A stretch of DNA of 64,000 nt from Anaerostipes sp. (GCF_018381315.1 NZ_JAGZSD010000002.1:62001-126000); one strand, 5' to 3'. Counted from the stretch's first letter, positions 1-8,522 are shown. Translations and numbers: made by a program. The notes: generated by a model from the letters alone, not told the origin.

Positions 1-1
1 A

Positions 2-604
2 AGCGGACATCCTCTGGAAGATGATGTGGAGATACTGGAAAAGCTCACAACAGCCAGTACAGCGGATTTTGCCGCAGAAGAGGATACAGGGCAGCCGGTA
101 CTAAAAGATAAGCAGACCTGCATCATCGGCGGCATTATCAGTGATATGAATGTAAAGCTTACGAGAAATAACCAAAATATGGCATTCTTGACCGTTGAAG
201 ATCTGATGGGGACTGTGGAGGTCATTGTATTTCCGAGAGAATTTAACAATTACCAGCACCTTTTGAAGGAGGATGCCAAAATTTTTGTAAAAGGCAATAC
301 TTCTATTTCTGAGGAAGAGAGCAAAATGGTCTGCAGCCAGATCAGCACATTTGATGATCTGGCCCAGGAAATCTGGGTGCAGTTTGATGATAAGGACCGG
401 TTTTTCGCTGAACAGGAGAAATTTTATGAGATGCTGAAGCCCTACAGGGGCAGCAATCCTGTCATCGTCTACTGCCGCAAGGAGAGAGCAGTAAACAGGC
501 TTGATCGGGCTTTCGCAGTAAGCAGTGAGGATGAACTTATTTATGCACTTGGAGAACGATATGGAAAAGGAAATATCAGGATAAAGAAAACAGGCTTAAA
601 ATAA
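2..604 (+). CDS. dnaE: DNA polymerase III subunit alpha, C-terminal part (partial)
   Basis: The frame is open from the left edge (base 2), so this is the 3' end of a gene beginning outside the window; about 200 of the usual ~1150 residues are present. The visible part is the OB-fold near the end of bacterial DnaE, running from CIIGGIISDMNVK through FLTVEDLMGTVEVIVFPREF, followed by the typical C-terminal domain ending in RYGKGNIRIK. DnaE is the catalytic subunit of the replicative polymerase; the catalytic PHP and palm domains lie upstream of the window. The order dnaE then pfkA is common in Firmicutes. No clear terminator separates it from pfkA. Confidence 0.9.
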   Translation, partial: SGHPLEDDVEILEKLTTASTADFAAEEDTGQPVLKDKQTCIIGGIISDMNVKLTRNNQNMAFLTVEDLMGTVEVIVFPREFNNYQHLLKEDAKIFVKGNTSISEEESKMVCSQISTFDDLAQEIWVQFDDKDRFFAEQEKFYEMLKPYRGSNPVIVYCRKERAVNRLDRAFAVSSEDELIYALGERYGKGNIRIKKTGLK

Positions 605-609
605 TTATA

Positions 610-638
610 TTGAAAATGTTTAACAAATGAATTAAAAT
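610..638 (+). promoter_or_regulatory. Candidate sigma-A promoter of pfkA
   Basis: TTGAAA at 610-615 and TAAAAT at 633-638 are separated by 17 bases, directly after the dnaE stop and about 50 bases before the pfkA start. A second TATAAT lies at 652-657 but has no fitting -35. Sequence match only. Confidence 0.5.
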
Positions 639-685
639 GAGTCTAACAAAATATAATTTTATGCTATTATTTGGAGGATTTTAAC

Positions 686-1675
686 ATGGGAACACCGAAA
701 GTAAGAACTATTGGAGTACTGACCAGCGGAGGAGATGCACCTGCAATGAACGCTGCCACAAGAGCAGTCGTCAGAGTAGGTTTGGAACGCGGTTTAAATG
801 TAAAAGGTATCAGAAAAGGATATAATGGGTTATTGAACGAGGATATCATTGATCTGACTTCAAGACACACTGCAGATAGTATTTCACGGGGAGGCACTAT
901 TTTATTTACTGCCCGCTGTGATGAGTTTAAGACACCGGAAGGACAGAAAAGAGGCGCTGAGGTATGCCGGGAACAGGGAATCGACGGGCTGGTTGTTATC
1001 GGCGGAGACGGTTCTTTCCAGGGAGCGCAGAAACTTGCTGAACTTGGAATCAATACCATCGGAATTCCGGGAACCATCGACCTTGACATCGCATGTACTG
1101 AGTACACCATCGGCTTTGACACAGCAGTCAATACAGCCATGGAAGCCATTGACAAGATCAGAGATACATCTACATCCCACGAACGGTGCAGCATCGTAGA
1201 GGTAATGGGACGGGGAGCCGGTTATATTGCACTGTGGTGCGGAATGGCAACCGGAGCAGAAGATATCTTGATTCCGGAAAGCTTTGATGGCAATATGCCG
1301 AAACTGGAACAGCAGATCATTGAACATCTGCTCAGAAACAGGGCATTAGGAAAAACCCATCATATGATCATCAATGCAGAAGGTGTCGGACATTCCTACG
1401 GTATGGCTAAGAGAATTGAAGCAGCGACCGGAATTGAGACAAGAGCTACGATTTTAGGCCATATGCAGCGAGGCGGAAGCCCTACAGCAAAGGACAGGGT
1501 ATATGCTTCTATGATGGGAGCCTATGCAGTTGATCTTTTATGCGCAGGAAAGAGCAACCGTATCGTCGGATACCAGAACGGAAAATTCATGGACATCGAT
1601 ATGGACGAGGGTCTGTCAATGGAAAAGCATGTGGATGACTATCAATTACAGATTGCCCATTTACTTGGAAAATAA
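686..1675 (+). CDS. pfkA: ATP-dependent 6-phosphofructokinase
   Basis: Phosphorylates fructose-6-phosphate to fructose-1,6-bisphosphate in glycolysis. The 329-residue length fits single-domain bacterial PfkA. Visible motifs are GGDAPAMN (15-22, ATP site), GGDGS (106-110; Gly instead of Asp marks an ATP rather than PPi enzyme), PGTIDLD (128-134, catalytic Asp pair) and VMGRGAGY (173-180). The canonical TIDND reads TIDLD here, so both aspartates are kept but the Asn between them is Leu. The start is the ATG at 686 because GGAGG at 673-677 sits 8 bases ahead; an in-frame TTG at 671 overlaps that ribosome site. A hairpin terminator follows. Confidence 0.95.
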   Translation: MGTPKVRTIGVLTSGGDAPAMNAATRAVVRVGLERGLNVKGIRKGYNGLLNEDIIDLTSRHTADSISRGGTILFTARCDEFKTPEGQKRGAEVCREQGIDGLVVIGGDGSFQGAQKLAELGINTIGIPGTIDLDIACTEYTIGFDTAVNTAMEAIDKIRDTSTSHERCSIVEVMGRGAGYIALWCGMATGAEDILIPESFDGNMPKLEQQIIEHLLRNRALGKTHHMIINAEGVGHSYGMAKRIEAATGIETRATILGHMQRGGSPTAKDRVYASMMGAYAVDLLCAGKSNRIVGYQNGKFMDIDMDEGLSMEKHVDDYQLQIAHLLGK

Positions 1676-1687
1676 AAAGATTTTATG

Positions 1688-1718
1688 GAAAAAGCGATCT
1701 TTTAAAGATGGCTTTTTC
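1688..1718 (+). terminator. Hairpin terminator after pfkA
   Basis: GAAAAAGCGATCTT and AAGATGGCTTTTTC form a 14-base stem with one mismatch around a very short loop, 12 bases after the pfkA stop. The 3' arm itself carries the T run. It separates pfkA from ktrB. Confidence 0.65.
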
Positions 1719-1743
1719 TGTATATAAGGAGAAATGAAAGGGA

Positions 1744-3102
1744 ATGAAAAAGATTAAGCCGGTCCATATTATTTTATTTGGATTCTTATTTGTCATACTG
1801 ATTGGGTCTGTTTTGCTGACATTGCCGATTGCGTCAAAGAGCGGCCAAGCCACGCCGTATATCAATGCACTGTTTACATCCACGACTTCGGTATGTGTTA
1901 CCGGTCTGGTGGTGGAGACAACGATGACCTACTGGAGTACATTCGGGCAGCTGGTGATCCTGGTGCTGATACAGCTTGGAGGGCTGGGTGTTATAACATT
2001 CACCACAGGAATGTTCCTGTTTTTGAAAAAGAAGCTGACGATGAAAAACAGAATCCTGATTCAGGAGTCCTTTAGCTTGAATACAATGTCCGGTCTTATA
2101 GAACTGGTCCGCAAGATTTTAAAAGGAACTTTTATAATAGAAGGAATCGGAGCGGCGTTATTTGCGACACAGTTTATCCCTGAATTCGGGGTAAAATATG
2201 GTATATGGGCTTCTGTCTTTAATTCTGTATCTGCTTTCTGCAATGCCGGGATTGATATTATACAGACAGACAGTCTCAGAAGCTATATAACAAATCCAGT
2301 GGTAAATTTTACTGTAATGGCATTAATTATCCTGGGAGGTCTCGGTTTTATTGTCTGGAGAGATCTGCTTCGGGTATTCCGGGGGCTGATCCACAGGGAA
2401 TTTCCGCTGAGAAGAGCCTTTGGAAAACTGAAGCTTCATTCTAAAATTGTGCTGTCCACCACAGTGATTTTAATTTTTATAGGAACAGTTTTTATTTTTA
2501 TCTTTGAATATGCAAATACTAAGACTATAGGCAATCTGTCTCTGGGCAATAAGATCATGGCATCTCTGTTCCAGTCGGTAACTGTGAGAACCGCAGGATT
2601 TGAGACGGTGCCTCAGGCAGCACTGACAGAAGGGTCTTCACTGATCTCTATGATTCTTATGTTTATCGGAGGATCTCCGGTAGGAACAGCCGGGGGAGTT
2701 AAGACTGTGACCTTTGTTGTTTTGGTATACTGTGTGCTTGTAACAGTAAAACAAGAGGGTGCCATCCATATATTTAAGAGAACGATTCCGATGCATGTTA
2801 TACCAAAGGCTCTGACGATTATTTGCGTCAACCTGATTGTGCTTCTGTCTTCTATTTTGGTTGTGCTGGTTTCTGATACAGCATCCTTTATGGATACATG
2901 TTATGAATGTGTCTCCGCATTGGGTACTGTCGGCCTTAGCAAAGGGCTGACTCCGGATCTGAGTGTCATCGGACGGCTGGCAATTATCGTCACCATGTAT
3001 CTGGGCAGAGTAGGCCCGGTGTCATTGGCGGTAGGATTTGCTGTCCGGGGCAAAAAGAAAGTATTGGCAGCCTATCCGGAAGAAGATATAATTTTAGGAT
3101 AA
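1744..3102 (+). CDS. ktrB: KtrB-type potassium uptake channel subunit
   Basis: Membrane pore subunit of the Ktr/Trk potassium transporter, 452 residues. Four P-loop repeats are visible, each with the selectivity-filter region: TSTTSVCVTGL, NSVSAFCNAGID, FQSVTVRTAGFE and ECVSALGTVGLS; the repeats are embedded in about eight hydrophobic segments. Length and motifs fit KtrB better than the longer Gram-negative TrkH. An AAGGAG at 1726-1731 precedes the start. The partner ktrA follows after 140 bases that hold a strong inverted repeat. In Firmicutes KtrAB activity is typically inhibited by c-di-AMP, whose synthase cdaA is also in this window. Confidence 0.92.
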   Translation: MKKIKPVHIILFGFLFVILIGSVLLTLPIASKSGQATPYINALFTSTTSVCVTGLVVETTMTYWSTFGQLVILVLIQLGGLGVITFTTGMFLFLKKKLTMKNRILIQESFSLNTMSGLIELVRKILKGTFIIEGIGAALFATQFIPEFGVKYGIWASVFNSVSAFCNAGIDIIQTDSLRSYITNPVVNFTVMALIILGGLGFIVWRDLLRVFRGLIHREFPLRRAFGKLKLHSKIVLSTTVILIFIGTVFIFIFEYANTKTIGNLSLGNKIMASLFQSVTVRTAGFETVPQAALTEGSSLISMILMFIGGSPVGTAGGVKTVTFVVLVYCVLVTVKQEGAIHIFKRTIPMHVIPKALTIICVNLIVLLSSILVVLVSDTASFMDTCYECVSALGTVGLSKGLTPDLSVIGRLAIIVTMYLGRVGPVSLAVGFAVRGKKKVLAAYPEEDIILG

Positions 3103-3166
3103 AGGCATTTTTTACATGATTTCCGTTCGGCTCTTAGAATGCCTCACTCCAATCATGTGAAAAATG
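3103..3166 (+). promoter_or_regulatory. Long inverted repeat between ktrB and ktrA
   Basis: The 16-base arms 3106-3121 and 3151-3166 are complementary except for one position that can form a G-U pair, around a 29-base loop. A second, mutually exclusive pairing exists between AGGCATT (3103-3109) and AATGCCT (3138-3144). No T run follows, so it is not an ordinary terminator. It starts one base after the ktrB stop and ends about 75 bases before ktrA. Possible role: mRNA stability or differential expression of the pore and gating subunits. Confidence 0.55.
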
Positions 3167-3242
3167 GAGATAGTTTCTACAGTACAAATTGTATTTTGCG
3201 GAGATATATTTTACACGATATTATTGTAAAGGAGTAACGAAG

Positions 3243-3887
3243 ATGGGAAAATCATATGCAGTGCTTGGGCTTGGCAAATTTGGAAAGAGTGTGGCTTTAA
3301 ATCTTATGAAGGATGGGGCGGAAGTGCTGGCAGTGGATCAGAAAGAAGAGCTGGTCCGGGATATTGTGGATTATGTTACCTGTGCAGTCTGTGCAGATGT
3401 CACAGATATGGAAGTAATGAACAGCATCGGGCTGGAGGAAATGGACGGAGTGGTCATCGCCACTGCAGAAAGCCTGGAAGCCAGTGTCATGGCACTGATG
3501 ATCGCAAAAGAGATTGGAGTGCCCTATATACTTGCCAAGGCGGACGGAAGGCTGAAAGGAGAGATTTTAAAACGGATCGGAGCCGATGAGGTGGTCTATC
3601 CGGAAGAAGAAATGGGAGCAAGGACGGCTTATAATCTTGTCAGCGGAAAAGTGATGGACCTGTTTGATCTGTCTTCCAAGACCAGTATTGTAGAAATTCA
3701 TCTGAAAAAGGGATGGGTCGGAAAGAATCTGCGCCAGCTGGACATCCGCGGAAAGTACAACATTAATGTTGTGGCAATCCACAGCGGAGAGGACTTTAAC
3801 GGAGCACCGGATCCGGACCAGATACTGAATGAGCGCGACAGCCTGATTGTCATTGGAAACAAAGAAGATTTAATTAAGCTCAGGTAG
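3243..3887 (+). CDS. ktrA: KtrA-type potassium channel regulatory subunit (RCK domains)
   Basis: Cytosolic gating ring subunit for KtrB. The 214-residue protein starts with a Rossmann RCK_N domain (GLGKFGKSVALN near residues 9-20, then the acidic LAVDQ binding the nucleotide ribose) and ends with an RCK_C domain (about 135-214), the domain that binds c-di-AMP in characterised KtrA proteins. The ATG at 3243 is chosen because AAAGGAG at 3228-3234 lies at correct distance and the Rossmann fold begins at once; an upstream in-frame start at 3189 would add 18 residues with no homology. Confidence 0.92.
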   Translation: MGKSYAVLGLGKFGKSVALNLMKDGAEVLAVDQKEELVRDIVDYVTCAVCADVTDMEVMNSIGLEEMDGVVIATAESLEASVMALMIAKEIGVPYILAKADGRLKGEILKRIGADEVVYPEEEMGARTAYNLVSGKVMDLFDLSSKTSIVEIHLKKGWVGKNLRQLDIRGKYNINVVAIHSGEDFNGAPDPDQILNERDSLIVIGNKEDLIKLR

Positions 3888-3944
3888 CAAAGGAATGAAG
3901 TGTATGCCGGGGAAGGCAGCTTGTGAAACAGATGGAGAAAATTC

Positions 3945-4718
3945 ATGATTACAACATCACAGAATAAGCAGATCAAACAGGCAGTGAAGCTTTTAAAAAG
4001 CTCCAGAGAGAGAAAAAAGACCGGATTGTTTGTGGCAGAAGGGCTTCGTATGTTTCGGGAAATTCCGGAAGAACTCAGAGAAAAAGTGTTTGTTTCCAGT
4101 GATTTTCTGAAGGAGCATAAAGAACTGCTCCGGGGAATCTCATTTGAGGAAGTATCTCCGCAGGTGTTCCGGGAGATATCTGACACAGAGACACCTCAGG
4201 GAATTTTGTCTTTGGTAAGAATGCAGCAGCATTCGGTTTCTGAAATACTCAAACAGAGTGGCAGCAGCATTCTTCTGCTTGAAAACCTTCAGGATCCGGG
4301 AAACCTGGGAACGCTGGTCAGGACTGGAGAAGGTGCGGGAGTCAGCGGTGTTATTATGAGCAAAGATACGGTGGATATCTATAATCCCAAAGTCATACGC
4401 TCTACTATGGGTTCCGTTTTCCGGGTACCATTCTGTTACGTGGAGGATCTCTCTGAGACAGTAGGGCTGTTAAGGCAGCAGTCCATTCATGTCTATGCGG
4501 CGCATCTGAATGGTACAGATTATACGGATGAATCATATGATAAACTCAGTGCATTTCTCATAGGCAACGAGGGGAACGGACTGACGGACAGAATAGCGGC
4601 TTTGGCGGATAAGAGGATAAGGATCCCCATGGAAGGCCGGGTCGAATCATTAAATGCGGCTATGGCCGGAGGCCTTCTTATGTATGAGGCCAGACGGCAG
4701 AGAAAAGGAGGTAGCTGA
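3945..4718 (+). CDS. TrmH/SpoU family rRNA 2'-O-methyltransferase
   Basis: A 257-residue SPOUT methyltransferase. The N-terminal substrate-binding part carries the characteristic GLFVAEGLRMF. The knotted SAM-binding domain shows motif 1 (LLENLQDPGNLGTLVRT), motif 2 (FLIGNEGNGL) and motif 3 (IRIPMEGRVESLNAAMAG). It 2'-O-methylates a nucleotide in rRNA or tRNA using S-adenosylmethionine; the exact target cannot be told from sequence. It sits 57 bases after ktrA and its stop is one base before the nfeD-like start. Confidence 0.9.
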   Translation: MITTSQNKQIKQAVKLLKSSRERKKTGLFVAEGLRMFREIPEELREKVFVSSDFLKEHKELLRGISFEEVSPQVFREISDTETPQGILSLVRMQQHSVSEILKQSGSSILLLENLQDPGNLGTLVRTGEGAGVSGVIMSKDTVDIYNPKVIRSTMGSVFRVPFCYVEDLSETVGLLRQQSIHVYAAHLNGTDYTDESYDKLSAFLIGNEGNGLTDRIAALADKRIRIPMEGRVESLNAAMAGGLLMYEARRQRKGGS

Positions 4719-4719
4719 T

Positions 4720-5145
4720 ATGTATACGGTATACTGGTTGATTGCGGTAGCTGTTTTCCTGTTGCTGGAAATATTAACTTTAGGCCTTACATGTATTTGG
4801 TTTGCAGTGGGAGCGCTGGCAGCAGCCATTGCCGCCGGACTGGGACTGCCATTTATTGGACAGCTGATCCTGGCTGCGGCAGTTTCCTGCATTGTCTTTG
4901 TGTTTGCAAGGCCGTGGGCACAAAAGTATTTGAACAACAAGACAGAAAAGACTAATGCAGAAAGTCTGATTGGGAAAACAGGCATCGTTAAAAAAAGGAT
5001 TGTCAATATCAAGGGGCAGGGAATGGTCTATATCCAGGGAATGGAATGGACAGCACGCTCTGCCGATGATGGAGAGATCCCCGAAGACACAGAAGTAGTC
5101 GTAGAGGAAATTAAAGGTGTGAAACTAATCGTGAGCAAGAAATAG
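4720..5145 (+). CDS. NfeD-like membrane protein
   Basis: A 141-residue protein with about three N-terminal hydrophobic segments (residues 1-75) and a C-terminal soluble domain (about 85-141) with the NfeD OB-fold pattern IGKTGIVKKRIV...GMVYIQGMEWTAR. NfeD proteins act with SPFH/stomatin proteins, and the SPFH gene follows 10 bases later. The ATG at 4720 has AAGGAGG at 4705-4711; an upstream in-frame ATG at 4654 lies inside the methyltransferase gene and would spoil the membrane N-terminus. Confidence 0.88.
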   Translation: MYTVYWLIAVAVFLLLEILTLGLTCIWFAVGALAAAIAAGLGLPFIGQLILAAAVSCIVFVFARPWAQKYLNNKTEKTNAESLIGKTGIVKKRIVNIKGQGMVYIQGMEWTARSADDGEIPEDTEVVVEEIKGVKLIVSKK

Positions 5146-5155
5146 GAGGTGCAGA

Positions 5156-6127
5156 ATGTTTATATTACTAATAATTTTATTTGTTATCATCGTTATGGCC
5201 ATGCTTTCCAGTATCCGGATCGTACCGCAGGCAAATGCATATGTGGTAGAGCGTTTGGGAGCGTTTAAGGAAACATGGTCTGTGGGACTTCATATAAAGG
5301 TTCCTTTCATTGACCGCGTGGCGAGAAGAGTAAACCTGAAAGAACAGGTTGTGGATTTTCCGCCTCAGCCGGTTATCACAAAGGACAATGTTACTATGCA
5401 GATTGACACCGTTGTCTATTTTCAGATCACAGATCCGAAGCTCTATTCCTATGGAGTTGAAAATCCGATCATGGCGATCGAAAATCTGACTGCCACAACA
5501 TTAAGAAATATCATCGGTGACCTGGAACTCGACCAGACATTGACATCCAGAGAAACAATCAACACAAAGATGCGTGCCACTTTAGATGAGGCAACAGACC
5601 CGTGGGGAATCAAAGTAAACCGTGTGGAATTAAAAAATATCATTCCTCCGGCTGCTATTCAGGATGCCATGGAAAAGCAGATGAAAGCGGAAAGAGAACG
5701 AAGAGAAGCGATCCTCCGTGCAGAGGGTGAGAAAAAATCTTCCATTCTCCGTGCAGAAGGGCATAAGGAATCCGTGATTCTGGAAGCAGAAGGTGATAAG
5801 GAATCTGCGATTCTGCGGGCAGAAGCCAACAAAGAAGCGACCATCAGGGAATCAGAAGGACAGGCAGAAGCGATCAAACAGATCCAGAAGGCGAACGCAG
5901 ACGGTATTGAATTCTTAAAGAAAGCATCACCGGACAATGCCGTACTCCAGTTAAAGAGCCTTGAAGCCTTTGCAAAAGCCGCAGACGGAAAGGCTACAAA
6001 GATTATTGTTCCATCTGAGATCCAGGGAATTGCAGGACTGGTGAAATCAATCACGGAAGTAGCTGCAGACGAAAAACCTTCTCTGAGGGAGGAAATTGAA
6101 GAGAGTTTGACCAATTCTTCAAAATAA
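5156..6127 (+). CDS. SPFH/stomatin-like membrane protein (QmcA type)
   Basis: A 323-residue protein with one N-terminal membrane anchor (1-20), an SPFH/band-7 domain (about 20-175, with VPQANAYVVERLGAF and QVVDFPPQPVITKDNV) and a long helical arm. SPFH proteins oligomerise in the membrane and organise membrane domains or regulate proteases. Residues 186-240 are five consecutive 11-residue repeats of the type ILRAEGHKESV, then a conserved SPFH C-terminal stretch (NADGIEFLKKASPDNAVLQL). AGGAGGT precedes the ATG. Paired with the upstream NfeD-like gene. Its last codons contain the promoter of the next operon. Confidence 0.92.
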   Translation: MFILLIILFVIIVMAMLSSIRIVPQANAYVVERLGAFKETWSVGLHIKVPFIDRVARRVNLKEQVVDFPPQPVITKDNVTMQIDTVVYFQITDPKLYSYGVENPIMAIENLTATTLRNIIGDLELDQTLTSRETINTKMRATLDEATDPWGIKVNRVELKNIIPPAAIQDAMEKQMKAERERREAILRAEGEKKSSILRAEGHKESVILEAEGDKESAILRAEANKEATIRESEGQAEAIKQIQKANADGIEFLKKASPDNAVLQLKSLEAFAKAADGKATKIIVPSEIQGIAGLVKSITEVAADEKPSLREEIEESLTNSSK

Positions 6128-6135
6128 GATATAAT
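6107..6135 (+). promoter_or_regulatory. Sigma-A promoter of the amino acid ABC operon
   Basis: TTGACC (6107-6112), 17-base spacer, TATAAT (6130-6135). It overlaps the 3' end of the SPFH gene and lies about 66 bases before the substrate-binding protein start. A near-consensus match. Confidence 0.75.
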
Positions 6136-6200
6136 ATCCATTAGTGTGTACTTTTTCAAAACGAAAAGGCACGAATATTATCATTTAGGAGGAAAAAGGA

Positions 6201-7007
6201 ATGAGATTGAAAAAAGTTTTAGCAGTAGGTCTCGCAGCTGTTATGGGAATCAGCCTGGTTGCATGCGGCGGCGGAAATAAGAAAGACTCCAAGGAAAAGA
6301 CATATAAGATTGCATCTGACACAACATTTACCCCGTTCGAATTTGAAGATAAGGATGGAAACCGTGTAGGGATCGATCTTGATTTATTGGATGCGATTGC
6401 AAAAGAAGAAGGGTTTAAATACAAAGTCACAGCAGTTGGCTTCGATGCTGCAATGGCTTCCGTAGAGTCCGGACAGAGCGACGGAATGATCGCAGGTATG
6501 TCTATTACCAAGGAAAGAAAGCAGAAATATGATTTTTCCGATGCTTACTATGATTCCAAAGTAGCATTCGCTGTGAAAAAAGGCGGAAAGACATTTGATA
6601 ATATTAAAGATAAGAAAAAAGCAGAAAAAGAAGCTCTTTCCAGCCTGAAAGGAAAGACTGTGGCAGCAAAAGTAGGTACAGTTGGTGCAACATATGCCAA
6701 CAAAAATGCTGACAAATACGGCTATAAGGTAAGACAGTTCAAGGATTCACCAACCATGTATCAGGCAGTGCTGACTGGAAATGCAGCAGCATGTTTTGAA
6801 GACTTCCCGGTAATCTCTTACCAGATCGGGCAGAAGGATCTGAAATTACAGGTTGCTTTCACATCTGAGAGCGGAAGCCAGTATGGATTTGCTGTAAAGA
6901 AGGGCAAAAACTCTGAGCTTGTAGAGAAGTTTAACAGCGGATTAAAGAAGATCAAAGACAACGGAAAATATCAGGAAATCGTTGATAAATATACTAAGAC
7001 TAAGTAG
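6201..7007 (+). CDS. Amino acid ABC transporter substrate-binding lipoprotein
   Basis: A 268-residue family-3 solute-binding protein. It has a lipoprotein signal peptide with lipobox LVAC, the lipidated Cys being residue 22, followed by a GGGNKKDSK linker. The mature part reads as a polar amino acid binding protein (TFTPFEFEDKDGNRVGIDLD; KGKTVAAKVGTVGATYA; EDFPVISYQIGQ). It captures a polar amino acid outside the cell and passes it to the permease encoded next. AGGAGG lies just ahead of the ATG. The specific ligand (glutamine, arginine, cystine) is not resolved by sequence alone. Confidence 0.92.
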   Translation: MRLKKVLAVGLAAVMGISLVACGGGNKKDSKEKTYKIASDTTFTPFEFEDKDGNRVGIDLDLLDAIAKEEGFKYKVTAVGFDAAMASVESGQSDGMIAGMSITKERKQKYDFSDAYYDSKVAFAVKKGGKTFDNIKDKKKAEKEALSSLKGKTVAAKVGTVGATYANKNADKYGYKVRQFKDSPTMYQAVLTGNAAACFEDFPVISYQIGQKDLKLQVAFTSESGSQYGFAVKKGKNSELVEKFNSGLKKIKDNGKYQEIVDKYTKTK

Positions 7008-7018
7008 GCGGACAGATT

Positions 7019-7702
7019 ATGAACTTTATAGAACTATTTCAACAGTATTTTCCGTCGTTCTCGACGGCGCTGGGACTGACACTGCAGCTTGCCCTTGCTT
7101 CCCTGATCTGTGCCAGCATCATCGGTATTATTTTTGGTATGTTCAGCGTATCAAAAAACAAAATACTGAACATTATCTGCAAAATATATGTAGATATCAT
7201 CCGCGGAACTCCATTAGTGGTACAGGTTTTTATTATGTATTACGGAGTGGCAGGAGCTTTCCTGCAGCCGATGGATTTAAACTGGGATGATTTCGGCGGG
7301 CCGTTTGTGGCCGCAGTTGTAGCTCTCAGCTTAAATGCAGGAGCTTACATGGCTGAGATTGTCCGCGGAGGAATCGAGTCTGTGGACAAGGGTCAGATGG
7401 AGGCGGCAAGAAGCCTCGGTCTGCCTTACGGAAAAGCTATGTCAAAAGTAATCCTTCCTCAGGCGATCCGGACCATGCTTCCTTCTATCATCAACCAGTT
7501 CATTATTTCCATCAAGGATACCTCTTTAGTCTATGCGATCGGTATCCGGGAACTTACGATGAACAGCCAGATTATAACGGCCAATGAGCCTACATCTGTC
7601 ATGAGTATCTATGTGATGGCAGCCATCTACTATCTGGTAATATGCACCATCCTTTCTAAGGTGGCAAATGTTGTGGAAAGGAAGTTGTCCTATGGAAAAT
7701 AA
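7019..7702 (+). CDS. Amino acid ABC transporter permease (HisM/GlnP type)
   Basis: A 227-residue integral membrane permease with about five transmembrane segments. The cytoplasmic EAA loop that docks on the ATPase is clear: EAARSLGLPYGKAM followed by VILPQAIRTMLPS. The family-typical RGTPLVVQVFIMYYG appears in the first third. It starts 11 bases after the binding-protein stop, and its 3' end overlaps the ATPase gene by 11 bases, so the three form one transcription unit. Confidence 0.93.
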   Translation: MNFIELFQQYFPSFSTALGLTLQLALASLICASIIGIIFGMFSVSKNKILNIICKIYVDIIRGTPLVVQVFIMYYGVAGAFLQPMDLNWDDFGGPFVAAVVALSLNAGAYMAEIVRGGIESVDKGQMEAARSLGLPYGKAMSKVILPQAIRTMLPSIINQFIISIKDTSLVYAIGIRELTMNSQIITANEPTSVMSIYVMAAIYYLVICTILSKVANVVERKLSYGK

Positions 7703-8441
7703 AGACAAGAGAAAAGTAAAGGTTCAAGTAAGAGGACTGGTTAAAAGCTTCGGCGATTTAGAAGTATTAAAAGGGATGGATCTGGAAGTTGCGGACGGGG
7801 AAGTTGTCTGCCTGATCGGCCCTTCCGGTTCCGGAAAGAGTACATTTTTAAGATGTCTCAACCGCCTGGAAACTATTACGGGCGGAGAAGTCGTTGTGGA
7901 CGGTTTTGATATCACAGACAAGGGAACAGACATCAATAAAGTGCGGGAAAATATCGGCATGGTATTTCAGCATTTTAACCTGTTTCCTCATAAGACTGTT
8001 TTAGAAAATATCACTATGGCTCCGGTCCAGTTAAAGAAAATGACGCTGGAGGAGGCCAAAACAGTAGGCATGGACCTGCTGAAGGATGTTGGACTTGAGG
8101 AAAAGGCTTCTGTCTATCCGGCTCAGCTTTCCGGAGGCCAGAAACAGCGTGTGGCCATAGCAAGAGCTTTGGCAATGCATCCTGATATTATGTTGTTTGA
8201 TGAGCCGACGAGTGCCCTTGACCCTGAGATGGTCGGAGAAGTTCTGAATGTTATGAAACAGCTGGCAAAGAACGGAATGACCATGGTTGTGGTAACACAT
8301 GAGATGGGATTTGCACGTGAAGTTGCAGACCGGATTATTTTCATGGATGCAGGATATATCGTTGAACAGGGAGAACCCCACGAGCTTTTATCAAATCCGA
8401 AAGAAGAAAGAACAATCAATTTCCTGAATCAGGTATTATAA
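7692..8441 (+). CDS. Amino acid ABC transporter ATP-binding protein (GlnQ type)
   Basis: A 249-residue ABC ATPase powering the importer. It shows Walker A GPSGSGKST, Q-loop region GMVFQHFNLFPH, signature LSGGQKQR, Walker B IMLFDEPTSALDPE and the switch His in VVVTHEM. Length and motifs fit the GlnQ/HisP polar amino acid subfamily. The ATG at 7692 is preferred over an in-frame ATG at 7668, because AAAGGAAG lies at normal distance and it yields the usual N-terminus. A terminator follows. Confidence 0.94.
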   Translation: MENKDKRKVKVQVRGLVKSFGDLEVLKGMDLEVADGEVVCLIGPSGSGKSTFLRCLNRLETITGGEVVVDGFDITDKGTDINKVRENIGMVFQHFNLFPHKTVLENITMAPVQLKKMTLEEAKTVGMDLLKDVGLEEKASVYPAQLSGGQKQRVAIARALAMHPDIMLFDEPTSALDPEMVGEVLNVMKQLAKNGMTMVVVTHEMGFAREVADRIIFMDAGYIVEQGEPHELLSNPKEERTINFLNQVL

Positions 8442-8453
8442 AGACGATACAAA

Positions 8454-8494
8454 ACAACCGCTTCTTATGAATGGATAAGAGGCGGCTGTTTTTC
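8454..8494 (+). terminator. Terminator of the amino acid ABC operon
   Basis: The arms ACAACCGCTTCTTAT and ATAAGAGGCGGCTGT pair over 15 bases with two G-U pairs, loop of about 7 bases, followed by a T run. Confidence 0.85.
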
Positions 8495-8522
8495 TATAGT
8501 GTCTCAGAAAAGGAGGACTGCG

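Noticed and set aside
667..1194. Minus-strand 175-codon frame opposite pfkA
   Set aside because: A shadow of the conserved pfkA coding frame with no protein-like character.
3106..3166. Inverted repeat after ktrB taken as a terminator
   Set aside because: No T run follows the right arm on either strand and the loop is 29 bases long; listed as a possible regulatory structure.
3189..3242. Longer KtrA start at 3189
   Set aside because: Adds 18 residues without family similarity, while the ATG at 3243 has a good ribosome site and begins at the Rossmann fold.
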